8,155 bases of DNA, from the NCBI GenBank assembly GCA_030145005.1, contig JAQYWJ010000091.1, positions 1 to 8,155 on the forward strand, in the 5' to 3' direction. Numbering within the stretch: position 1 is the first letter of the stretch; each line of letters opens with the position of its first letter. Under the pieces are notes generated by a model. The model saw only the letters and a program-made list of their open reading frames with translations, was not told the origin of the DNA and made no database searches. This document shows positions 1 through 6,078 of the stretch, one piece after another. A program made the translations under genes and the position numbers. Origin of the DNA: Desulfobacter sp. Lineage in GTDB: Bacteria > Desulfobacterota > Desulfobacteria > Desulfobacterales > Desulfobacteraceae.

Positions 1-9
1 AAGCATATC

Positions 10-2694
10 ATGGCGGCACCAAGCACTATTTACCTGATCGACGGCAGCGCATTTTTATACCGGGCCTTTCATGCCATCCGCAGCCTGGCCACGTCAAAGG
101 GGCATCCCACCAATGCCACATTCGGATTCACCCGAATCCTGCTTAAACTGCTTAAGGACAAACAACCCGGATACGCAGGCGTTTTCTTTGATGTCAAAGG
201 CCCCACCTTTCGCCATAAAATGTTTGATGAATATAAAGCCAACCGCCCGCCCATGCCCGAAGAACTGTCCATTCAGATCCCGGACATCAAATTGATTATC
301 AAGGCATTGAACATCCCCATTATCGAAAAACCCGGATATGAGGCGGATGATCTTGTGGGCACCTACGCCCGCATTGCCCAAGCCCAGGGATTCAAGGTAG
401 TCATGGTCACAGGAGACAAAGATTTTATCCAGTTGATCACGGATGACTGCACCCTGTGGGATCCCATGAAGGACACGATCACCGACCGGTCCGATGTAAA
501 AGCGGAAATGGGAATTGAACCCGAGCAGTTTATTGACGTGTTAGGCCTTGCCGGAGACAATTCAGACAACATCCCCGGAGTAAAAGGCGTGGGCGTCAAA
601 ACCGCTGTTAAACTGATTACCGAATACGGTTCCATCAGCAGTATTTACAATAATCTGGATCAGCTGAAAAAAAAGAAAAAACTGCATGAAAACCTGACGG
701 CATCCAAAAAGATAGTCAATTTAAGCCGGGACCTTGCCACCATTGACCGGCATGTGGATGTTAAGCAACCCCTGAACGAGTTTCAACTGCAGGAATTTGA
801 CACCCGCAAAGCCTTTGAACTGTTCCAGTCATTTGAATTTAAAACCCTTGCTTTGGAATTTTCTGAAAAAACAGATAAATCAAAAAAAAATTATAAAATG
901 GTCCATACCGTTGCCGACATGGAAAATCTGGTGTCGGAGCTTAAAAACAAAGGGGTGTTTGCCATTGACACGGAGACCACAGACATTGATCCCATGCGGG
1001 CGGATCTTGTGGGCCTGTCCTTTTCATATATGAATGACGCCGGGTTTTACATCCCGGTGGGACACACCAATACCGGCGGAATACAGATGCCGGAAAAAGA
1101 AGATGTCCTTCGTATTTTCAAGCCCTTGCTTGAGAATCCCGACATCGCTAAAGTGGGTCAGAACATCAAATATGACTTCATTGTTCTGGCCCGGTACGGC
1201 ATTGAAATCCAAGGCATTGTGTTTGATACCATGATTGCCTCCCACCTGCTCAATCCCGGCACCCGGGGACATGGCCTGGACCGTATTGCCATGAATCTTT
1301 TCGGGCACAAAATGATTTCCTACGAAGAAGTTACCGGCAAGGGCAAAGACCAGATCGGATTCCAGGAAGTCCCCCTTGACCTTGCCGCAGATTATGCGGC
1401 AGAGGACGCAGATCTGACCTTCATGGCATATGCGGTATTGAAAAAACAGATCGAGGACAAGGAGCTTACCCCTTTGATGGAAACCATTGAAGTGCCTTTG
1501 ATCTGCGTTCTGGCAAAAATGGAGATGGCAGGGATCCGTGTGGATACGGATGTGCTTGGCCAACTGTCACTGGAGTTTAAAACAGAGCTGAAAACCCTTG
1601 AACAAAAAATTTACGAACTTGCCGGGGAAGAATTCAACATCAATTCATCCCAGCAGCTTGGGGTCATCCTGTTTGAAAAATTAGGCCTTAAAGCCGTTAA
1701 AAAAACCCGGAAAAAAACCGGGTACTCCACGGATGTCCAGGTGCTCACTCAACTTGCCGACACCCATGAAATGCCTGAAAAGCTGTTGCGGTACAGAACC
1801 CTCGGCAAACTGAAATCCACTTATGCCGATGCCCTGTCTTCACTGGTACACCCGGATACCGGACGCATCCACACCTCCTTTAACCAGACCATAACCGTCA
1901 CCGGTCGCCTGTCATCGTCCAACCCTAATCTGCAGAACATTCCCATTCGCAAACCCGAAGGGAAAAAAATCAGGCAGGCATTTATCCCGGCAAACGGCTG
2001 TACCCTTATTTCTGCGGATTATTCCCAGATTGAACTGCGGCTTTTGGCCCATTGCGCCAAGGACCCCATTCTCATTGAATCCTTCCGGAACGACGAGGAC
2101 ATTCATACCCGTACGGCGCTGGAAGTTTTCCAGGTGCTGCCCGGTCTTGTGACCGATGAGATGCGCAGCCAGGCCAAATCCATCAACTTCGGCATCATTT
2201 ATGGTATGAGCGCATTCCGCCTGTCAAATGAGTTGGGCATCAGCCGGAAAATGGCAGGCATTTATATTGACAATTATTTCAAGCGTTATGCAGGGGTCAA
2301 AGCATTCATCGATGAAACCATCGAACAGACCCGGGACACCTGCGAGGTATCCACCCTGTTCGGCAGAAAACGCAGGCTGGATGACATCCGTTCATCCAAC
2401 GCCAATTTACGACACTTTGCCCAAAGGGCTGCCGTAAACACTCCCATCCAGGGCAGTGCTGCGGATTTGATCAAGCTTGCCATGATCAAAATGCAGACAG
2501 CCCTTGAAACTGAAAAAATGGCATCAAAAATGCTTTTATCCGTGCACGATGAAATTATCTTTGAAGCCCCGGAACAGGAAAAAGACAAACTCATGGCCAT
2601 GGCAAAGCAGATTATGGAAAACGTTACGCCCCTAGAAGTTCCCCTGAAGGTGAACTTTGGTGTTGGCGCAAACTGGGCCGAGGCTGAACACTAA
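10..2694 (+). CDS. polA: DNA polymerase I, full length with 5' nuclease, proofreading and polymerase domains
   Basis: Cytoplasmic repair and Okazaki-fragment-processing polymerase of 894 aa, close to the usual 850-930 aa. The 5'-3' nuclease domain (about 1-285) keeps its acidic metal ligands: D11 (LIDGSAFLYRAF), D61, D113/D114 (YEADD), D136/D138 (TGDKD) and D183/D186 (GDNSDNIPG), followed by a helix-hairpin-helix. The 3'-5' exonuclease domain (about 297-485) is intact, unlike in Taq-type enzymes: D320 and E322 (AIDTETT), D389 (NIKYDF), Y462 and D466 (YAAED). The polymerase domain has motif A with D670 (SADYSQIE), motif B with R719, K723, F727 and Y731 (KSINFGIIYG), and motif C with H846, D847 and E848 (VHDE). 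F727 is the position where Phe rather than Tyr is the usual residue. The ATG at 10 fits the family N-terminus; only 9 nt of upstream sequence is visible and the frame is open there, so the ribosome binding site cannot be judged. Runs of A8 (667-674) and A9 (882-890) lie within the gene. Confidence 0.98.
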   Translation: MAAPSTIYLIDGSAFLYRAFHAIRSLATSKGHPTNATFGFTRILLKLLKDKQPGYAGVFFDVKGPTFRHKMFDEYKANRPPMPEELSIQIPDIKLIIKALNIPIIEKPGYEADDLVGTYARIAQAQGFKVVMVTGDKDFIQLITDDCTLWDPMKDTITDRSDVKAEMGIEPEQFIDVLGLAGDNSDNIPGVKGVGVKTAVKLITEYGSISSIYNNLDQLKKKKKLHENLTASKKIVNLSRDLATIDRHVDVKQPLNEFQLQEFDTRKAFELFQSFEFKTLALEFSEKTDKSKKNYKMVHTVADMENLVSELKNKGVFAIDTETTDIDPMRADLVGLSFSYMNDAGFYIPVGHTNTGGIQMPEKEDVLRIFKPLLENPDIAKVGQNIKYDFIVLARYGIEIQGIVFDTMIASHLLNPGTRGHGLDRIAMNLFGHKMISYEEVTGKGKDQIGFQEVPLDLAADYAAEDADLTFMAYAVLKKQIEDKELTPLMETIEVPLICVLAKMEMAGIRVDTDVLGQLSLEFKTELKTLEQKIYELAGEEFNINSSQQLGVILFEKLGLKAVKKTRKKTGYSTDVQVLTQLADTHEMPEKLLRYRTLGKLKSTYADALSSLVHPDTGRIHTSFNQTITVTGRLSSSNPNLQNIPIRKPEGKKIRQAFIPANGCTLISADYSQIELRLLAHCAKDPILIESFRNDEDIHTRTALEVFQVLPGLVTDEMRSQAKSINFGIIYGMSAFRLSNELGISRKMAGIYIDNYFKRYAGVKAFIDETIEQTRDTCEVSTLFGRKRRLDDIRSSNANLRHFAQRAAVNTPIQGSAADLIKLAMIKMQTALETEKMASKMLLSVHDEIIFEAPEQEKDKLMAMAKQIMENVTPLEVPLKVNFGVGANWAEAEH
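2690..2694. repeat. left copy of candidate 5-bp target-site duplication (ACTAA)
   Basis: ACTAA at this position is repeated directly at 2841-2845, immediately outside the two ends of the inverted repeat at 2695-2840. It includes the TAA stop codon of polA. A 5-bp match can arise by chance, so this is suggestive only. Confidence 0.45.
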
Positions 2695-2840
2695 ATTGTG
2701 CCCATCCAGAAATAGCCTTTTTGCCCAATTTCCGCGTTGGGTGAAAATTTTAATCCTCGAAATATTAAATATATGCCTGTGGTTAAAATTTTCATCCGCC
2801 TTGAACTTGAACAAAAAGTCTTATTTCTGGACGGACACAA
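2695..2840. repeat. MITE-like imperfect inverted-repeat element in the polA-nadK spacer
   Basis: The two halves of this 146-bp segment are reverse complements with mismatches, centred near 2767. The outer ends match at 17 of 19 positions (2696-2714 against 2822-2840, both reading TTGTG-CC-TCCAGAAATA from the outside). An inner block TGAAAATTTTAA (2742-2753) pairs perfectly with 2783-2794, and CTTTTTG (2717-2723) pairs with 2812-2818 with a one-base offset. The centre is AT-rich and itself palindromic (2762-2772). A direct repeat ACTAA abuts both ends (2690-2694 and 2841-2845). No real gene lies inside; ORFs of 60-83 codons crossing it on both strands are by-products of the palindrome. Terminal inverted repeats, small size, lack of coding capacity and a possible target duplication together suggest a non-autonomous transposable element. 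A REP-like extragenic palindrome or a long structured spacer RNA is the alternative. No second copy is visible in this window. Confidence 0.65.
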
Positions 2841-2845
2841 ACTAA
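2841..2845. repeat. right copy of candidate 5-bp target-site duplication (ACTAA)
   Basis: ACTAA directly follows the outer CACAA end of the inverted repeat and matches 2690-2694. Complementarity between the arms stops at 2696/2840, while the flanks match in direct orientation, as expected of a target duplication. Confidence 0.45.
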
Positions 2846-2852
2846 GAAATCT

Positions 2853-2868
2853 GTCCGGGCAACCGGAC
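2853..2868 (+). other. small GNRA-capped hairpin in the nadK leader
   Basis: GTCCGG at 2853-2858 and CCGGAC at 2863-2868 form a perfect 6-bp stem closing a GCAA tetraloop, about 30 nt upstream of the nadK start. No run of T follows, so it is not a classical intrinsic terminator. It could stabilise the leader mRNA, or could be chance. Confidence 0.35.
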
Positions 2869-2886
2869 CTCAACCCTAAATAGAAT

Positions 2887-2891
2887 AGAGG
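2887..2891 (+). promoter_or_regulatory. ribosome binding site of nadK
   Basis: AGAGG lies 6 nt before the GTG at 2898. It supports GTG as the start codon; no ATG in the same frame is better placed. Confidence 0.7.
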
Positions 2892-2897
2892 AAAGAC

Positions 2898-3728
2898 GTG
2901 AGTAAGCAGCGCATCGGACTTGTAATAAAAGATGAAGACCACGCCCAGAACAAAGCCCGGGAACTAATCCGGCAGATAGGGGACAGATGCCTGGTCATTG
3001 ACACCCAGGCCCAGACACCGCCACCCATCCCCGAAGATCTGATCTGCATTGTTGTGCTTGGCGGAGACGGCACATTTTTAAGTGTGGCCCGGTATATCGG
3101 CGATTCGGACATTCCCCTGATGGGCATCAAATTCGGTGAAGTGGGATTTCTTGCCGAAACCACGGAGGATCTTCTTTGCAAGATGGTCGAGACGGTGTTT
3201 AAAGGGGATTATCTTATCCAGGAACGCAGCCGCCTCAATATCCGGGTGGTCCGGGACAGTAAGTGCATCCTGGATGAGGATGTGCTGAATGATGCGGTGA
3301 TCAATAAGGCGGCGCTGTCAAGGCTTGCTTCATGCGCCGTATATCTGGATGACACCTACTTGACCACCTACCGGGCCGATGGTCTGATCGTGGCTACGCC
3401 CACGGGCTCCACGGCCTATTCCCTGGCCGCAGGCGGGCCCGTGGTTTATCCCGAAGTGCCCTCCATCATCCTGACCCCGATCTGTCCCTTTACCCTGACC
3501 AACCGACCGTTGATCATCCCGGACCATACCCGGGTCGAAATCAGCCTGAAAGGCAGCCCCGAGGACATGATTCTGACCCTGGACGGCCAGGAGGGCTTTG
3601 ATATGGATACCTGTGACAGGATCTATATTCAAAAAAGCCGCCACAGTTTAAGAATGATCTCCTTTGAACCCCACTCCTATTTCAAGGTACTGAAGACACG
3701 GCTGCACTGGAGCGGCGGTAGATCTTAA
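2898..3728 (+). CDS. nadK: NAD kinase (ATP/polyphosphate-dependent)
   Basis: Cytoplasmic enzyme of 276 aa that phosphorylates NAD at the 2' position of its adenosine ribose to give NADP, the source of the cell's NADPH pool. The family signature GGDGT is at 55-59 (VVLGGDGTFL), with D57 as the expected catalytic aspartate. The NAD-binding core follows: FGEVGFLAE (79-87), NDAVINK (131-137), YRADGLIVATPTGSTAYS (158-175, where the family binds the nicotinamide ribose and phosphates), AAGGP (177-181), the conserved LTPICPFTL-NRPLIIP region (192-208) and LDGQ (228-231). The start is GTG at 2898, supported by AGAGG 6 nt upstream. The gene lies 203 nt after polA in the same direction, but the inverted repeat between them makes shared transcription uncertain. 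It ends facing the minus-strand hydrolase gene. Length is normal and no key residue is missing. Confidence 0.96.
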   Translation: MSKQRIGLVIKDEDHAQNKARELIRQIGDRCLVIDTQAQTPPPIPEDLICIVVLGGDGTFLSVARYIGDSDIPLMGIKFGEVGFLAETTEDLLCKMVETVFKGDYLIQERSRLNIRVVRDSKCILDEDVLNDAVINKAALSRLASCAVYLDDTYLTTYRADGLIVATPTGSTAYSLAAGGPVVYPEVPSIILTPICPFTLTNRPLIIPDHTRVEISLKGSPEDMILTLDGQEGFDMDTCDRIYIQKSRHSLRMISFEPHSYFKVLKTRLHWSGGRS

Positions 3729-3794
3729 TAGTTAAGAGCCATGGAAACAATAAAATCCCCCATATGGTTTGTCTTTTTACCCGTCTTTTTCGTT

Positions 3795-3834
3795 GCATCA
3801 ATGGGCACATATTTCAATATGCTCCCATTGATGC
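3795..3834. terminator. stem-loop between convergent genes, likely bidirectional transcription barrier
   Basis: GCATCAATGGG (3795-3805) and CCCATTGATGC (3824-3834) form a perfect 11-bp stem. Inside it CATAT/ATATG (3808-3812 and 3817-3821) form a second stem with a TTCA loop, separated by a 2x2 internal loop. It sits 66 nt after the nadK stop and 25 nt beyond the end of the minus-strand hydrolase gene. No T run abuts either side; the nearest on the plus strand is T6 at 3855-3860, 20 nt away, so it is not a textbook intrinsic terminator. A processing or 3'-end-stabilising hairpin shared by both transcripts is an alternative. Confidence 0.5.
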
Positions 3835-3859
3835 GCCTTGAAACTGAAACCAACTTTTT

Positions 3860-4783
3860 TCACCCTGGGGACAGGAATGTCTGATATCCTTTCGTATCAG
3901 CCTTCCCCTCTGCATAATCTTGGTGCCATCTCAAAGGGACCGGTATTTTTTCATAGAGCATTTTTCTTTCAGCCTCTAGAAGTCGACGCGGTACTCCCAT
4001 AAAATCAGCTGCACAGAAGACCCGGCGGCCGGATTCAGATGAGAGACGGTCCAGCCACTGCAGTCCTTCAAGGCTTCGCATCAAGTGATGGTCAAGTATC
4101 AATATATCCACCGAACCAGCGAGCCGTACCGCGTTTTTCCAGGCCCGGTTACGCAACGTTAAACTCAATTGCCCAAGGTATAGTGGCGGGCCGCCGACCA
4201 GCAGTATATCCGGCTGCCACTCGAGCACAAGATCGACGGTGTCGTCATCCAGAAGCTGAATGTCCGAAGTGTGCACAAACACAATGTCATCCTCAATCCG
4301 GGTCATGATAACATTTTCGTTGCGCTCTGTTTTTTCTCCATGGGGTACGGGCACAGAAAACCGTAACAAACCGGCCTCCGGGGTCCAATCCTGCCATTGG
4401 GCATCCAGCCGTTCTTTGAGGGCGGCAGACCTTTTTCGTTCCTTGGCAGTTAAAAAATCAGGTGATTTTGTCCAGATCCGGACCCTGGAATTTAAATTCG
4501 ACACCTGGGCCGCATCTAACTGATAGGGATTTGCATCCACCAGAGGAACATGGTCCCCATGAAAATGACTGAAAACAATGTCTGTCGCAAGTCCCCAAGC
4601 CTGTATGATTTTTCTACGAATTACCTCGCCCACCGCAACTTGAGCCGGGTGCGGAGCCTGACGATTACGAAGGAATCCCAGGGCGATCCCGGGATCAATA
4701 AGAATTTTTTGTTCGCCAACTGTAACAAAACAACACAGCCCTCGTACGCCTAATGATTCGGCTCCGATAATATCTATCTTCAT
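3860..4783 (-). CDS. UPF0282-family metallo-beta-lactamase-fold hydrolase
   Basis: A 307-aa soluble protein with no signal peptide and no hydrophobic segment long enough to span a membrane. The metallo-beta-lactamase motif is SHFHGDH (72-78), giving H73, H75, D77 and H78 as likely metal ligands. Further candidate ligands are H148 (PVPHGE), H171 and D174 (VHTSDIQ), and H232/H233 (LDHH). The opening (ESLGVRGL, 9-16; ILIDPGIALG, 27-36), GGPPLYLG (197-204), CAADFMG (257-263) and the LLEAERKMLYE stretch (268-278) match the pattern I know from UPF0282, a family of predicted metal-dependent hydrolases found mainly in archaea. The substrate is unknown; RNase or lactonase activity should not be assumed from the fold. 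The start is ATG at 4783 with AAGAAGG 10 nt upstream. It is last in the minus-strand run, 46 nt after the methyltransferase gene, and may be co-transcribed with it. The family call is strong; function is open. Confidence 0.85.
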   Translation of the reverse strand: MKIDIIGAESLGVRGLCCFVTVGEQKILIDPGIALGFLRNRQAPHPAQVAVGEVIRRKIIQAWGLATDIVFSHFHGDHVPLVDANPYQLDAAQVSNLNSRVRIWTKSPDFLTAKERKRSAALKERLDAQWQDWTPEAGLLRFSVPVPHGEKTERNENVIMTRIEDDIVFVHTSDIQLLDDDTVDLVLEWQPDILLVGGPPLYLGQLSLTLRNRAWKNAVRLAGSVDILILDHHLMRSLEGLQWLDRLSSESGRRVFCAADFMGVPRRLLEAERKMLYEKIPVPLRWHQDYAEGKADTKGYQTFLSPG

Positions 4784-4793
4784 GCTGTGGTCG

Positions 4794-4800
4794 CCTTCTT
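4794..4800 (-). promoter_or_regulatory. ribosome binding site of the UPF0282 gene
   Basis: On the minus strand AAGAAGG lies 10 nt before the ATG at 4783, slightly longer spacing than ideal. No closer Shine-Dalgarno match exists. Confidence 0.5.
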
Positions 4801-4829
4801 AACAATGCCTGCATGTACTGCTGATTTTC

Positions 4830-5471
4830 TTATTTTTTGCGGCAAATAATTAATTTGCTTTTACCTGACATCGTATGCGACAAGGTGACATTGTCAAAAA
4901 TTTTCTCAAAAGGGGCAGTACCCTGTTTTAGGAATTCCCGGCAATCCTTTGGTCCCATTGACAGCATCCGGATATAAAACAGCATTTTTATGAATCGTTT
5001 CCGCGGCACTTCATGCTCCATAATCAATACCAGTCCGTCCGGCTTAACGACCCGTTTCATCTCTAAAAGCGCTCTTGTCCTCACCTGGTTTTTCAACTCG
5101 TATAATGCATGGGAGCAGCAGACAACATCAAAACAGTCATCAACAAAGGACAGTCTTGCCGCATCACCGTTAATAAAAAGAGTTCGACCGGATAAATCTT
5201 TCTGTTTTGCCTTATGCAGCATACCAAGGGAAAAATCATACCCAACAGTCTGGATATCAGGGGATTTTTTGGCAAACGCCAGCACAACCGACCCTGTACC
5301 GCAGCATATATCCAGCATCCTGGGGTGAGTCTTTTTATCCAATTGAGCTGAATCTACCAGGAATTTGCGAGTCTCTTCTCCATAATTATGGGAATGAAGT
5401 TTTATAAAAAGATCATAAAAATGAGAAAAGATATTATAATACTTTTGTCGGCCTGTCCGTAAATTTGACAT
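4830..5471 (-). CDS. class I SAM-dependent methyltransferase, UbiE-like
   Basis: A compact 213-aa enzyme with a Rossmann-type methyltransferase fold. Motif I is MLDICCGTGS (52-61), the SAM-binding loop. The acidic residue at the end of beta-2 is D79 (VGYDFS), NGDA (101-104) would contact the adenine, and FDVVCCSHALYEL (114-126) is the beta-4 region. MKRVVKPDGLVLI (138-150) is the usual strand and turn before the C-terminal part. The YYNIFSHFYDLF opening (11-22) resembles the UbiE/MenG group, which methylates quinone precursors and other small molecules. However, the protein is shorter than typical menaquinone methyltransferases (about 230-250 aa) and no quinone gene is nearby, so I do not assign that substrate. 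The ATG at 5471 lacks a convincing Shine-Dalgarno sequence. The 91-nt spacer to the upstream stress-protein gene shows no clear terminator and only a weak TATATT-like -10 candidate, so its promoter is unresolved. Confidence 0.82.
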   Translation of the reverse strand: MSNLRTGRQKYYNIFSHFYDLFIKLHSHNYGEETRKFLVDSAQLDKKTHPRMLDICCGTGSVVLAFAKKSPDIQTVGYDFSLGMLHKAKQKDLSGRTLFINGDAARLSFVDDCFDVVCCSHALYELKNQVRTRALLEMKRVVKPDGLVLIMEHEVPRKRFIKMLFYIRMLSMGPKDCREFLKQGTAPFEKIFDNVTLSHTMSGKSKLIICRKK

Positions 5472-5562
5472 TATTGATTGATCACTTTTTTTCCCAATAT
5501 ATAGGTGAACTGCTCTGTCCGTCTGAACGCATGTTGAGCGGTCCGCCGAATAACGTAAAAAC

Positions 5563-6051
5563 TCAGTTTACAACCCATACGGTGCAATCAGCAGCCGATT
5601 GAACGACCTTTGTCGAAACCGAGCCAAACAAAAACTCTTCAGCTTTGCTCACTCCGCGCCTACCGATTACGACTGTATCGTAATTTCCCTCTTCCCTGAT
5701 CCTCAAAATATCCATACCGATACTGCGTCCGGTAGTACATATATCCGTATCATGAAATGGAGATTTGCAACTAGCAAAATATTGATCAGTTACAACATCA
5801 GCAGAAACACCTTGTTTTATGAGAGTTTGCTTTGCCAATGACAGCTTTTCAGTCATCTCAACTTCATTTTTTTTACACTGACTGACCCAAATTTCATCAT
5901 CAGGGTAAAGATCCTTATCCGGTAGCCTTTCGACATAAAGAATTAAAACTCGGCATATGGGATAATGCTTCACTATATTACCTACATATTCAACCGCTTT
6001 GAAAGAATTTTCAGATCCATCAAATGCCACGAGAATCTTATTAAGTGTCAT
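5563..6051 (-). CDS. universal stress protein, UspA family, ATP-binding type
   Basis: A 162-aa single-domain Usp protein, cytoplasmic and probably dimeric as is usual for the family. The N-terminal strand and loop KILVAFDGSENS (5-16) carry the conserved aspartate D11. The C-terminal nucleotide-binding motif G-2x-G-9x-G-S is complete (G130, G133, G143, S144 in VIGRRG...FGSVS), which is the signature of ATP-binding rather than UspA-like non-binding members. The closing strand TVWVV is typical. Residues 41-68 form a longer, charged insertion after the second strand. The start is ATG at 6051 with an excellent AGGGGGGTG ribosome binding site. It begins 27 nt after the stop of the kinase-like gene, with no room for a terminator, so the two are very probably co-transcribed. 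Such proteins usually act as stress or energy sensors; the partner and trigger here are unknown. Confidence 0.93.
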   Translation of the reverse strand: MTLNKILVAFDGSENSFKAVEYVGNIVKHYPICRVLILYVERLPDKDLYPDDEIWVSQCKKNEVEMTEKLSLAKQTLIKQGVSADVVTDQYFASCKSPFHDTDICTTGRSIGMDILRIREEGNYDTVVIGRRGVSKAEEFLFGSVSTKVVQSAADCTVWVVN

Positions 6052-6056
6052 AATTT

Positions 6057-6065
6057 CACCCCCCT
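6057..6065 (-). promoter_or_regulatory. strong ribosome binding site of the universal stress protein
   Basis: AGGGGGGTG on the minus strand ends 5 nt before the ATG at 6051. It lies inside the 27-nt spacer after the kinase-like gene and suggests efficient independent translation of the second gene of the pair. Confidence 0.7.
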
Positions 6066-6078
6066 GTTTAATTAGACA

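Noticed and set aside
667..681. A8-G-A6 run in the 5' nuclease domain as a programmed frameshift site
   Set aside because: It encodes a plausible lysine-rich stretch (K220-K224) in the middle of a domain, and no shifted product of evident use was found.
1024..1563. 179-codon open frame on the minus strand inside polA
   Set aside because: It lies wholly antisense to the well-conserved proofreading domain, has no recognisable motif, and is explained by codon bias of polA.
2632..2942. Open frames of 60-83 codons on both strands around the polA-nadK spacer
   Set aside because: They read across the inverted repeat, overlap the ends of polA and nadK, lack ribosome binding sites, and mirror one another because of the palindrome.
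5472..5562. Possible terminator or promoter in the 91-nt spacer between the stress-protein and methyltransferase genes
   Set aside because: Only a 4-bp GCGG/CCGC stem and a lone TATATT-like hexamer without a matching -35 are visible, too weak to annotate.
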